64,000 nt of DNA from Novipirellula galeiformis (GTDB lineage: Bacteria; Planctomycetota; Planctomycetia; Pirellulales; Pirellulaceae): contig NZ_SJPT01000001.1 of NCBI RefSeq assembly GCF_007860095.1, forward strand, positions 1,316,212 through 1,380,211, written 5' to 3'. A model generated the notes under the pieces. The model did no database searches. It was not told where the DNA came from and saw only the letters and a list, made by a program, of their open reading frames with translations. Made by a program: the position numbers and the translations under genes. Below are positions 18,416 through 27,336 of the stretch, piece after piece. The first letter of the stretch is position 1, and each line of letters begins with the position of its first letter.

Positions 18416-19278
18416 GATGATTGAACCTGATCCAATCTCCGGTCGTTTCCGTTTGACTGGATTCGCGTGAAAAAATGGTTGCAACCGACGGTCGTGACCC
18501 GCTCATAGTTCCTTGCAGCCAGGTATTGGCCAACAAGATCCCTTTCCCGGTCATAGGTGCACTCGGTTACCAGTACCGTCGGCCGAAAACGCTCAAGGTC
18601 CAGCCCGTCCAGTACTTCCATTTCATGCCCCTCGACATCAATTGTCATGAAATCGATTGGGCCAGTGACATCTTTGAGAATCTCGTTCAAGCTCCGGTGC
18701 GGGACGGTAACCGACTCGATGCTGGCGTTCAGTCGTTTGCACTTTTCGAGATGAACAGGATCGGCCTCGGTGAACGACATCATTCCGGACCAGTCGGCAT
18801 CGGAGCGAACCTTGTTGAAGGTGATTGTGCCGCTGGCGTCGCGACCGCCGACGGCTGCCTGTACCACGTCGCTTTCAGGTCGATTCATACGGCAACGGTC
18901 CGCCATTTCCGGATCGGGTTCGACCAGAATGCACTTCCAACCCAGTGCTTCGAAGGCGTAGGTGTTGCTGCAGGATTTTCCGTCGAAGGCGCCGACCTCC
19001 ACACACGTTCCATCCGATTTTCGCTCAAAGTAGTTCCACAGAAAGACGTCTTCGCCATGCTGGGATTGAAAGCTGATTGTCTTGTTGTGGATATGCGATG
19101 CCAGATCTGAGTACACCTGATTACTGGCCTCGTTTTGTGCAATCCTCGCAGCCCGTATTTGCTGCTGGAGATTTTCGAGACGGCTCCAAAGTCCACGAAT
19201 TGCCCTGCGTGTCCTAAATGCGACTAACAGGATGCAAACGAGACTCGCAACAAACATAGCGACAGTGGCTGTCATCAT
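18412..19278 (-). CDS. Membrane-anchored FkbM family methyltransferase
   Basis: The 288 residues start with a hydrophobic segment (TATVAMFVASLVCILLVAF) that looks like an N-terminal membrane anchor, then a short coiled coil to about 60. The catalytic domain has CVEVGAFDGKSCSNTYAF near 90-108, CILVEPDPEMADRC near 115 and IDFMTIDVEGHEMEVLDG near 205-222, all FkbM signatures. FSQHGED-like SFQSQHGEDVFL precedes it, as in the subgroup found in polysaccharide clusters. The anchor is unusual among the four FkbM genes here. It overlaps GT61 by 4 bp. Confidence 0.86.
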   Translation of the reverse strand: MMTATVAMFVASLVCILLVAFRTRRAIRGLWSRLENLQQQIRAARIAQNEASNQVYSDLASHIHNKTISFQSQHGEDVFLWNYFERKSDGTCVEVGAFDGKSCSNTYAFEALGWKCILVEPDPEMADRCRMNRPESDVVQAAVGGRDASGTITFNKVRSDADWSGMMSFTEADPVHLEKCKRLNASIESVTVPHRSLNEILKDVTGPIDFMTIDVEGHEMEVLDGLDLERFRPTVLVTECTYDRERDLVGQYLAARNYERVTTVGCNHFFTRIQSNGNDRRLDQVQSS

Positions 19279-19312
19279 CTTCGAACCGCCTTAATCATTG
19301 AATTCGGGTTCA

Positions 19313-20272
19313 CTACTTGCGGTCTCTTGGAGACCTGCTTACGCGGCGCATGCGATGTCGAACGTCTTGAGCGATCCGAAACAAAGTTGGCGAGGCGTGC
19401 CTGTTCAAACAGCCGTAATGGTCCAAAATCTCAGCCGCAATTCGTTCGTAAAGTTGCGGTCGCGTTGCCCACTTCTGTGAGATTGCGCGATCGCGATTCT
19501 GTAAAACGAACGGGCGCATCTGCTCGTACCGTTGCCAGGAAAGGCTGTCCAGGATTGACTCCAACTCATCCACGGATTGGAATGAGATTAGGCCGCGTTC
19601 GTCAAAATATCGATGAATCCCGTCGCAGCCGTAGTAAATCGGAACGGTTTCTGTCAGCAGGCAATCGATGATTTTTTCGGAAAAATAGGCATCACGGCTG
19701 CAATTCTCCATGGCGATTGAGAATGCATAGTCGGCCAGGCCATCCATTTTACTGTCGATCCACTTAACACCTTTACCAAAGCGGTCCACTCCGGAACGGT
19801 TGGCAAGGCGTGCGATCACCTCGTTCCTCAATACATGCCCGGCGACTGGGTTTTGATGGTGGGCACCGATCATTGATACTAAGCGGATCTTATTGTAGTC
19901 GCGACGCTCAAGTGAGTCGTCACCCAGCCAGTTGGTTCCGAAAACGAGTTCGCGATACGGGAATCCGCGTTCCAGCAATCGCGCATCGTGCGTCAGCACT
20001 ATCGCGAACCGATTGCACAGATTGACGTCTTCAAAAAAAGGAACGCTGGTGTTGGGTTCGCTTAGGACCGCAATCCGAAGCCTCTTGGGGTAGCGAAGAT
20101 AACTGCGGCCGGTGGTCGCAAAATAGTCCAAAAACAAGCCCAAGTGATAACGCATCGCTTCGGACTTGCCATCTTCGAACCGGAACCGCAATTGCGTCTG
20201 CTCACAAGTCACATCAAGGGACTTTGCGGTACGATGCCCGTAACAATCAATATTCAAAACCGACCGTTTCAT
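19313..20272 (-). CDS. Glycosyltransferase family 10 (alpha-1,3-fucosyltransferase-like)
   Basis: The 319-residue protein carries the GT10 C-terminal donor-binding motif: YAFSIAMENCSRDAYFSEK followed by IIDCLLTETVPIYYG near 200-235. This closely follows the consensus of bacterial and animal alpha-1,3/4-fucosyltransferases (F-x-I-x-x-E-N-x-x-x-x-x-Y-x-T/S-E-K). KMDGLADY just before it corresponds to the K-x-x-x-L-x-x-Y region. The N-terminal half is divergent. GDP-fucose would be the expected donor, acting on a galactose or GlcNAc-type acceptor. It lies 34 bp upstream of the anchored FkbM gene. Confidence 0.85.
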   Translation of the reverse strand: MKRSVLNIDCYGHRTAKSLDVTCEQTQLRFRFEDGKSEAMRYHLGLFLDYFATTGRSYLRYPKRLRIAVLSEPNTSVPFFEDVNLCNRFAIVLTHDARLLERGFPYRELVFGTNWLGDDSLERRDYNKIRLVSMIGAHHQNPVAGHVLRNEVIARLANRSGVDRFGKGVKWIDSKMDGLADYAFSIAMENCSRDAYFSEKIIDCLLTETVPIYYGCDGIHRYFDERGLISFQSVDELESILDSLSWQRYEQMRPFVLQNRDRAISQKWATRPQLYERIAAEILDHYGCLNRHASPTLFRIAQDVRHRMRRVSRSPRDRK

Positions 20273-20324
20273 CCGTTGTGCCTGAGAATGTCTGGCAGAG
20301 ATTGTTTCAAACTAGACAAGCGGG

Positions 20325-21383
20325 TCAATCCTGCCAGATGACACTAGGGGCAAGCTCACCGAAAGGACGTGCCGCCAACTGCTTGATGCGGCTTGTTGCG
20401 GGTTTCGCCATGATTTGATCCCGGTGCTCGGCGTTGCGATCACCCGAGCGATTGGGGGCTTCGGGATGCCATAAATGGAACACCGGCAGAAACGCGCCTT
20501 CGCTGTGTTCCAGCTGCCGTGCACGATCGAGAAACTCGTTGTCTTCGCCGCCCCAGCCATAAAAAGCTTCGTCGTGACCGCCAATTTCCATATAAGCTTT
20601 ACGGGTCACAGCCATCGGGGTGGGGTTGTTCTGAACGACTTGTTCCAGTTGGGTCACCGACTGAAATGAACGCTGATTCTGTACGCGCTCAGAAGCGGCC
20701 TGGTCCAGATAAAATATGTAACGGGGCAACCGCGACGACTGAAGCTTTCCGTTGACTCGTTTGGCGACCTCTCTGCCAAAATGCGTCGGGACGACATAGT
20801 CACCGTCGTGTAGGACAACAACGCGACCTTTGGCACGCCGTGCTCCAAAATTCAACGCCCAGGAACGGTTGTACGGCATTTCCCGGCACGTGGTAGGCGT
20901 GTGATAGTAGCGAGCCCCATCAGGTACGTGCTCTGCGAACTCCTGCTGCCAACTTTGTTCGACAATGATCACCTCCGTCTCACAGTCCGATTGGCCCAGC
21001 AACGATGCCACCGTTGCCTGAAACTGAGGAAGGCGTCCGGTACCCCGGACACCTACCACGAATGAAACCTCCGGACGGTCTGAACAGGCGTTGGGCCGGG
21101 TGTCAAACGCCACCGGCCACTGTTGCAAACAATGCTGCAGGATTTGGCCGCCGACATGCGGTAAAAAACGGGCAACCGTCAGCGGTGAACTATCCCGCCA
21201 GTGACAAATGCGGCCGTCTGTCTCAGGGGTTGTTGTAATTTTCTCATGGCGATTGTGTAGGTCTTTCCAGTTCCATCCGAAAGCAGATGCCACGCCCGGG
21301 AACTTGAGTATCAGTTCGGTGCGCCAGCGCTCATGCAGCCAGCAACCAAGGTATTCCTTAAAAGTCAATGAATGAGGGGCCAT
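20325..21383 (-). CDS. Glycosyltransferase family 2 with galactosyltransferase C-terminal motif
   Basis: The 352 residues have an N-terminal extension of about 100 residues, then a GT-A fold: EVSFVVGVRGTGRLPQF near 105, EVIIVEQSWQQEFA near 137 and RVVVLHDGDYVVP near 190 in place of the usual DxD. Near 270 comes GGHDEAFYGWGGEDNEFL. That GWGGED element is the glyco_transf_7C signature seen in chondroitin polymerases and GalNAc-transferases. It starts 29 bp downstream of an FkbM gene and stops 52 bp before the GT10. A transferase for a hexosamine or galactose is plausible but not proven. Confidence 0.82.
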   Translation of the reverse strand: MAPHSLTFKEYLGCWLHERWRTELILKFPGVASAFGWNWKDLHNRHEKITTTPETDGRICHWRDSSPLTVARFLPHVGGQILQHCLQQWPVAFDTRPNACSDRPEVSFVVGVRGTGRLPQFQATVASLLGQSDCETEVIIVEQSWQQEFAEHVPDGARYYHTPTTCREMPYNRSWALNFGARRAKGRVVVLHDGDYVVPTHFGREVAKRVNGKLQSSRLPRYIFYLDQAASERVQNQRSFQSVTQLEQVVQNNPTPMAVTRKAYMEIGGHDEAFYGWGGEDNEFLDRARQLEHSEGAFLPVFHLWHPEAPNRSGDRNAEHRDQIMAKPATSRIKQLAARPFGELAPSVIWQD

Positions 21384-21412
21384 GATCAGTGTGGAGGTGG
21401 TATAGGGCGATT

Positions 21413-22138
21413 CTAAACGCGTTTGAGCAGCACGTCAGCCTGCAGGGGCTGACCGTCCGGGGCAAAACAGAAACCATCCATCACCTGCGGGACGAAACCA
21501 AAATGCGTCGCGTAATTGACGATTTCATGCCAGAGAGGCGCACCCGCGTAGAGCGGAGTGAATTGAACCTCGGAGATGATGTACTCAATATCTCGGAGTC
21601 GATCACCACAACCTTTTAATGCTTCCAGCTCAAATCCCTGAACATCCAACTTGAGAAGTTTCACTGCTTCGATGGAATTCTCCGTCAGGTAAGTGTCGAG
21701 CCTCGTAACCGGCACCGCTTCCCTCCGGACTTCATCAAAATCCATATCCGGCCAACCTTGGGTTGCCGCGTCGGCTACCGAAAGAAACGAACTGGCTCCG
21801 TGCATGCCCGTAACGATCAACTCCATTTGCGACATGCTGCTGCCGACGCCCAGATGATTCACAATGCAGCGTGGCGAACCTCGAAATGCACCCCAGGTGG
21901 ATGCAATTCCCTCCAGTCGTGTAGACAGCTCCCCGTTGGGTTCAAAACAATGTACTTGCGTCAGAGGTGCCTGAACCAGCACCTTTGATGCAAACCCCCC
22001 TTTATTGGCACCGACGTCCAGGACCACACCGGGCGTCGTCCCGAAGTCGACCAGATCAAGGACGGGACGTTCGCATTGGTACGTCTTCCTGCGCGTTTGG
22101 CGACGCATACGGATGAAGTTTCTGACCAAGTCAATCAT
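21413..22138 (-). CDS. FkbM family methyltransferase
   Basis: The 241 residues contain TPGVVLDVGANKGGFASKVL near 32-51, VHCFEPNGELSTRLE near 59, LGVGSSMSQMEL near 95 and AVKLLKLDVQGFELEALKG near 155-173 (LDVQGFE is the family variant of DxEGxE), with IISEVQFTPLY after it. These are the FkbM SAM-binding and catalytic hallmarks. A 182-bp gap with no recognised gene precedes it at 22139-22320. It is followed after 29 bp by the GT2 with the GWGGED motif. Acceptor unknown. Confidence 0.88.
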   Translation of the reverse strand: MIDLVRNFIRMRRQTRRKTYQCERPVLDLVDFGTTPGVVLDVGANKGGFASKVLVQAPLTQVHCFEPNGELSTRLEGIASTWGAFRGSPRCIVNHLGVGSSMSQMELIVTGMHGASSFLSVADAATQGWPDMDFDEVRREAVPVTRLDTYLTENSIEAVKLLKLDVQGFELEALKGCGDRLRDIEYIISEVQFTPLYAGAPLWHEIVNYATHFGFVPQVMDGFCFAPDGQPLQADVLLKRV

Positions 22139-22320
22139 TAAAATTCCATCTCGGCGGTTGATAAGAAGGCATTTAGATATTGAACGGGATTTTCAGACAT
22201 CGGTCGGTGTGAGATATCGATGCGGCCACAATGGATCGTTTGATTCGACTGCCCACGCAGCGTTTCGAAATTCACGGTGTGACAATCGCGACTCCCGGTT
22301 CCCGCGACCTGACAGATGAT

Positions 22321-23724
22321 TCACGCAATCAGTCCGTTTGATCCTGGTTTCACACTAGCCTTTGGTTTGGCGATCGATGCTTTCCGAGAATCGATGAATT
22401 CATCAAGTTGCACGGTCAGATCCTCAATGGCCGCAAGTCTCGCAACATCGAATGATCGAGTATCAAACGGCCATTCTTCTCCTTGTTTCATGGCGTCTGG
22501 AATCCCAAGTATCCTTCGTTTGACCTTGTAGAAGGTGTCGGACAGACCGGCGGGCAACCAGCGAAACCGACTCGCCAAACTATTGCCTTCATTGATTTCG
22601 CGAGGAGGAATTGCGGGAACGGTTCGAGGCTCCAGTTCACGCGAAGACAGCAGAGCAGATTCCCAGCCATCGACACAACGCTCCCATGAGTAACGCGACG
22701 TGACCAACTTGTGTGCGTCTTGCGACAATGTCGCCAATGTTCCGCGGTTCCGATCGAGCTGCCTGACGACTTCCGCACATCCCGCTGTATCTCCAATGTC
22801 GAACAGCCTCGCCGTTTCGCCATCAATCAGAAACCCTTCAGTGCGATGGCCAACGTACTTTGATGAGACGGGAACGACACCGTGAGACATTGCTTCAATC
22901 AGCGATATCCCAAAACCCTCCGACTGGGAAAACGACAGCAGAATGTCCGTCTGCGGAAAAATGTCGCGGTGTAAACTGATCGAATCAACGAATCCATGAA
23001 AGCGCACCGAACGGGAGGTGATTGCGTTCCGTAGAATTTCATCACAGGGGCCGCTTCCAAAAACGTCAAGTTGATATTTCAACTTCATTGATTCCAGTGC
23101 GTCGACAACACCGATCATGTCCGTCACTCGTTTGTCCACGTCTGCCAGTCTTCCAACATACGCCAGACGCAGCGGTTGTTGCGGAGCGGCCTGTGGATGC
23201 AATGGATGAAGCGATGTGCCATTAGGAACATGGAAAATATGGGACTTCGGCATCCCAGCCCATTCCGCGAGTCGGCAAGTCAGTGCTCCCGGATTCACAG
23301 AAACATCGGCAAAGGGCTGGAAAAGTGTGGCGTCCGCAATCTGTGTCGGCATGTTCGTGTGCAATGAAAGTACATAGCGACCATGATAGTCGCCGTTCCT
23401 TTTTAGAGCGCAAACCGCATCGTGCGCATCAACCACCGACATGGGAATGTAGTAATCGGGGCGCAGGCGTTTAATCGTTCGCATGACCGCCCTCACGCGA
23501 GCACCCATCGTCATCGTCGACCCGTCGATCGTGACTGTCTCAAGGTTCGGATGCGCGACTTTATATCCGGTGGAGTCATTTGTGCTTGGGCCGTGGACAA
23601 GTGCCACGATCGGTTCCCAGCCACGTTTTTCCAAACCACTGCTAAGTTGATCGAGCCATGTTTGTACGCCGCCGATCGGGCTGGATGTGGGGCAAACAAA
23701 AAGTAAACGGTGACCTTTTACCAT
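22321..23724 (-). CDS. Glycosyltransferase family 4 with C-terminal extension
   Basis: The 467-residue GT-B enzyme starts MVKGHRLLFVCPTSSPIGGV. The C-domain shows LAYVGRLADVDKRVTDMIGV, GSGPCDEILRN and EGFGISLIEAMSHGVVPVSS (EX7E). About 90 residues follow the GT domain, including GEEWPFDTRSFD and a short helical end. The neighbouring GT4 at 24940-26301 has the same architecture, the same LETVTIDG/LETIEIDG segment near 80 and a matching tail, so the two are probably paralogues. It lies 8 bp after an OafA-like gene. Confidence 0.85.
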   Translation of the reverse strand: MVKGHRLLFVCPTSSPIGGVQTWLDQLSSGLEKRGWEPIVALVHGPSTNDSTGYKVAHPNLETVTIDGSTMTMGARVRAVMRTIKRLRPDYYIPMSVVDAHDAVCALKRNGDYHGRYVLSLHTNMPTQIADATLFQPFADVSVNPGALTCRLAEWAGMPKSHIFHVPNGTSLHPLHPQAAPQQPLRLAYVGRLADVDKRVTDMIGVVDALESMKLKYQLDVFGSGPCDEILRNAITSRSVRFHGFVDSISLHRDIFPQTDILLSFSQSEGFGISLIEAMSHGVVPVSSKYVGHRTEGFLIDGETARLFDIGDTAGCAEVVRQLDRNRGTLATLSQDAHKLVTSRYSWERCVDGWESALLSSRELEPRTVPAIPPREINEGNSLASRFRWLPAGLSDTFYKVKRRILGIPDAMKQGEEWPFDTRSFDVARLAAIEDLTVQLDEFIDSRKASIAKPKASVKPGSNGLIA

Positions 23725-23732
23725 GATTTTCG

Positions 23733-24956
23733 TCAGCTAAGTGCGTTTGCAGCCGGTTTCGTCGACCGCCACAACGGTGGACAGTGGCCGGCCAGGAACC
23801 AGCGTTCTACCAACCAGTAAAACATCGCCCCTGCAATCAGACAGATGGGGGCATAGATGAGCATGCGCAAAATCCATTCGGTCTGTGAGTGTTCAAAAGG
23901 AATATACTTTTCCAGGACAAAAATCACCGGTACATGGATCAAATAGACTGAGTAGGAAATCTTCCCGATGCAGGAGATGCCGGTCGCGAGCGAATTGCGC
24001 AATAGGACGTGGTCCTTTGCCTGCACACACCAGTTCAGAAAGCAGAAAAACGCAACGGCGAATCCGAGTTCACCAACGCTGCTCACGTTGGGAATCCATC
24101 CGGACCAGGAGTCCATGTCAACCAATTCCGCGAGTCTTGTCTGCGCTAGAAATCCGAACGTCAACCGATTGGTCAGCATGCCTGCTGTTGCTGCGAGGAG
24201 CCCATAGGTCATGGACGAACACCAGCGGGGGAGACGGCAGTTTCCGAAATAAGCGTCAACGGCAAGCGCACCCAGTGCCCAATGAAGCCAAAAATTGAAT
24301 GGCCACAATTGCCAATAACCAAGTCCGTAGGCGTCCGGCAGGCCCGGAGTAGCACCACGCCAAATGATAGTCGTGATGGCAGCCACCGAGATCGCAACGG
24401 TGTGGTTCCGAATCCGAATCATTAAGAACAGCAAGAAGTAGAATGCGTAAAGTTGTTCCTCCATTCCCAGTGACCAAAACGGAGTGTTTCCCAAGCCACC
24501 GGCGTAATCAGCCGTTAGGTTGTGAACCATCAGCAGATGAGTCGCCAGATCAGGCCCAATCGAATTCGCCAGGTCAGGCATTCGCTCATGAATCAACAAC
24601 GCGAAGCTCACACTCAAGACGATGGCCGCGACATAAGGAGGGTAAAGTCGCCAGAATCGCCTTTTCCAGAATTCGACCCAGTTCAATGAACATTTGCCGC
24701 TGGTGGCTCTTGTGATAGCGGTTCGTCGATGGATACAAAAACCGGAAATGAGCACAAACAGCGGCACTCCCAGATAACCAAAATCCATCAGCAGGCTTGG
24801 GAAGAACCAGATGTTTTCACGAAAACCGCCGATCGCGTAGTGGGGGATGTGACATAACACCACCGCTAAGACCGCCAGACCCCGCAGGATATCGATACCC
24901 ACCAATCGTTGCTCAATCAGTGACTGTGAATTCCTTATTTCAGGCGACTGGTTCAA
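23733..24956 (-). CDS. Acyltransferase-3 family membrane protein (OafA/YrhL-like)
   Basis: The 407 residues carry VGIDILRGLAVLAVVLCHIP at about 19-38, FGYLGVPLFVLISGFCIHRR near 57-77, the FWSLGMEEQLYAFYFLLFL helix near 160 and about ten helices in all. These are hallmarks of extracytoplasmic acyl transfer. It overlaps the upstream GT4 by 17 bp and ends 8 bp before its paralogue, so it lies inside a duplicated GT4 pair. O-acetylation or another acylation of the exported or lipid-linked glycan is the likely role. It differs clearly from the protein at 13303-14421. Confidence 0.88.
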   Translation of the reverse strand: MNQSPEIRNSQSLIEQRLVGIDILRGLAVLAVVLCHIPHYAIGGFRENIWFFPSLLMDFGYLGVPLFVLISGFCIHRRTAITRATSGKCSLNWVEFWKRRFWRLYPPYVAAIVLSVSFALLIHERMPDLANSIGPDLATHLLMVHNLTADYAGGLGNTPFWSLGMEEQLYAFYFLLFLMIRIRNHTVAISVAAITTIIWRGATPGLPDAYGLGYWQLWPFNFWLHWALGALAVDAYFGNCRLPRWCSSMTYGLLAATAGMLTNRLTFGFLAQTRLAELVDMDSWSGWIPNVSSVGELGFAVAFFCFLNWCVQAKDHVLLRNSLATGISCIGKISYSVYLIHVPVIFVLEKYIPFEHSQTEWILRMLIYAPICLIAGAMFYWLVERWFLAGHCPPLWRSTKPAANALS

Positions 24957-26301
24957 GTTGCGTCTCCGCTTCCAACTTCACCGCTAACGCGGCGATCTCC
25001 GCTTGTTCCACTTCGCTCATCAGGCCACTTGCCGTCGGCCATTCACTACCCGGCGCATGATGCAACACGGGCTTATTCAACACACGACGAAGCCACAACT
25101 GCAGCGAAGACGGGACCCCCCACTGGCTCAGTCGACCGCCCAATCGCTCGGGGATCCGTGGAAAGTTGTCGACTTTGGCCGGCAACTTCAGACATTGGTT
25201 CAATACATCACGCCATAAATCCAATGCTCCGGCATGAGAGTATTTACCCGTCTGCGTTTCCATCGCAGACTTTGAAAGTTGCGATAACAGTGCGGGAGTT
25301 GATAGCAATTCCCCAACCCGCTGGGCCGCAATTTCGGGATGACCCACGGGAAAGCAAAGCGAATTGATGCGATTTAGGAATTGACCCTCCGCATGCATTC
25401 CCGTGAATTCTGATACGACCGGAACGACTCCATGAGCCATCGCTTCACGCGGTGAAATCGTCACTCCTTCCCATGCCGCAAAGTGAACAAAGCAATCGGC
25501 ATTTGGATAGAATCGATTGTACAATTCCGCTTGGTCAACCCAACCGTGCATGGTCACCTGACCGTTGTCGATCAGAAGTTTCAGCTGATCGGCTATGCGA
25601 TCCTCCTCCGGTCCGGCGCCACAGATATCGAGCCGGAATTCGATTCCCAAGGCCAGTAACGCCTGCGTGAACGGGATCAAATCGAGTGCACGCTTTTGTT
25701 GTTGTTCCAACCGGCCGGCATACAGCAAACGGATCGGCTTTTGGTCATTAAATGATTGCGAGTCTTTTGGGGAAACAGCTTCACGTGGCGGATGGACTCC
25801 TCCTGCGATGCTTTCAACACGCTGTTCCTCCATACCGCCGATTTGACGGCAGGCTGCGGCGATTAGTTTTCCCGAAGTCACACACAAATCGATATTGCCA
25901 CAACAACGTCGCACGTCGCTGATGTAGGCGCTCTCGTACGCACGCACACCAACGGCCAGTCGCGGTGCACGGGACAGATCGTCCGCTTTGAGCTGTGCGA
26001 CCGCTTGGTACGCGTCAAAAACCCGCATCGACAAAACGACGTTCGGGCTGGTTTTTCTGATCGTCTCGCGAAGTGATTTTAATCTTGCCGCCCGGGTGCC
26101 GTGTGTGCCGTCAATTTCGATGGTTTCAAGGTTGCGATGCACACGGCGGTAGGCGTCGGGATCATCAAAACTCGCCCCGCGAGTCAGTCCCAGAATGGTC
26201 TGCCACCCCCGTGATGGAAGCTCGCGACAAAGATCTGCAACAATCCGATCCGCGCCACCGAGCGGGTTGTGGGATCGCGTAATGATCAGCAGGCGGGACA
26301 T
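24940..26301 (-). CDS. Glycosyltransferase family 4 with C-terminal extension
   Basis: The 453-residue GT-B enzyme begins MSRLLIITRSHNPLGGADRI. It shows LLYAGRLEQQQKRALDLIPF, ICGAGPEEDRIADQL and EGVTISPREAMAHGVVPVVS, where the first Glu and the following Glu keep the EX7E spacing. The tail after about 370 contains GSEWPTASGLMSEVE, similar in position to GEEWPFDTRSFD in the GT4 at 22321-23724. It is the upstream partner of that probable duplication, and an OafA-like gene sits between the two. A 93-bp gap separates it from the methyltransferase upstream. Confidence 0.86.
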   Translation of the reverse strand: MSRLLIITRSHNPLGGADRIVADLCRELPSRGWQTILGLTRGASFDDPDAYRRVHRNLETIEIDGTHGTRAARLKSLRETIRKTSPNVVLSMRVFDAYQAVAQLKADDLSRAPRLAVGVRAYESAYISDVRRCCGNIDLCVTSGKLIAAACRQIGGMEEQRVESIAGGVHPPREAVSPKDSQSFNDQKPIRLLYAGRLEQQQKRALDLIPFTQALLALGIEFRLDICGAGPEEDRIADQLKLLIDNGQVTMHGWVDQAELYNRFYPNADCFVHFAAWEGVTISPREAMAHGVVPVVSEFTGMHAEGQFLNRINSLCFPVGHPEIAAQRVGELLSTPALLSQLSKSAMETQTGKYSHAGALDLWRDVLNQCLKLPAKVDNFPRIPERLGGRLSQWGVPSSLQLWLRRVLNKPVLHHAPGSEWPTASGLMSEVEQAEIAALAVKLEAETQLEPVA

Positions 26302-26394
26302 TTTTCAGGAATGATCATTGGGGGATAATTGTTAGATTCAACGTATTCGGCAGTCCATCTGATCGTACTGCCCGCATCGGCGGAATATACTTCA

Positions 26395-27336
26395 TTATCC
26401 CATTTTCTCTAGCCAAATACCTGCACCGGTATTCTTTAGGCAGAGCGGCATAAACTTCTCCAGCAGGTGTCGCTTCTGAGCTCCCAACGCGTCGCCCCAC
26501 ATCCTGATTTGATACTTGCTGTTGTCCATCAGCAGGCAATGCAGCATGTACGCTTCGTTCCAGGAACGGCCTCCCAGAATCCATTCTTCCGGATATTCAA
26601 ACGGGTAGAACACATCGTGAACATGAATCCAAACTCCCGGTTTCAACCTTGGCAGAATATCGAAGAATAAAAAGTTGACGTCACTGCCAGCCTTTCCCAC
26701 GTGCGACGAATCGATGAACAGGATATCATTTGGCTGCAGCTGCTCAAACAGATCCGGATCAACGTTCTGCACTTTGTCCTGGACGATGTTGACTCGCTGC
26801 GCGTCGCCCGAACGGAGATTCCTCAGCAGGCGATCAGGATAAGGTTCGACAAAAGTACATCGCATACGACCGTCAAGGAACAGGTCGTTTACATCAAGAG
26901 CGAGGCAGGAGGAAAAACCAGAGCCGATTTCAATCAGCCGGGCGGGCTGCAGATGCCTGAGGAGTGTGTACATCAGGACACCGTCCGCGTAGCAATAGAT
27001 TCCGTTGTCCAACCAGTAGCGGTGTGGTTCCCGATCCGACTGTGCCTCACTGAACGGTAGTTCACTGTAGAATTGCGCAAGTTCCAGAAACAGCGATTCC
27101 TGACTGTCCCAATTCAGATCGACGCCGGCTATTTCACAGACTGCGCGGTTACCGGAGCGCTCGCCAATTCCCTTGGCCTCATTTGCATCGGGAATAGCCG
27201 AATAGTAATGCCCGGGTGGAAATTCTTGCCCGGCTTTCAACGAAAGCACATCTTCCCTCAGCCGGTCGCGGTCCGCGACAATTCGCCGCACGCCTGGCAG
27301 TGCTTTGAAAATAGTCTTCAATGCTTTATTCATCAT
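26395..27336 (-). CDS. Class I SAM-dependent methyltransferase-like protein
   Basis: The 313 residues, from ATG 27336, contain ARLIEIGSGFSSCLALDV (motif I), RCTFVEPYPDRLLRNL and DILFIDSSHVGKAGSDVNFL. PRLKPGVWIHVHDVFYPFEY then occupies the post-I/II position. This is the layout of the class I family often annotated Methyltransf_24. The long frame to 27462 would run deep into the upstream GT, so an inner ATG (27336 or 27333) overlapping the upstream stop by 8-11 bp is preferred. Its substrate is unknown; a sugar or glycolipid is likely from context. Confidence 0.78.
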   Translation of the reverse strand: MMNKALKTIFKALPGVRRIVADRDRLREDVLSLKAGQEFPPGHYYSAIPDANEAKGIGERSGNRAVCEIAGVDLNWDSQESLFLELAQFYSELPFSEAQSDREPHRYWLDNGIYCYADGVLMYTLLRHLQPARLIEIGSGFSSCLALDVNDLFLDGRMRCTFVEPYPDRLLRNLRSGDAQRVNIVQDKVQNVDPDLFEQLQPNDILFIDSSHVGKAGSDVNFLFFDILPRLKPGVWIHVHDVFYPFEYPEEWILGGRSWNEAYMLHCLLMDNSKYQIRMWGDALGAQKRHLLEKFMPLCLKNTGAGIWLEKMG

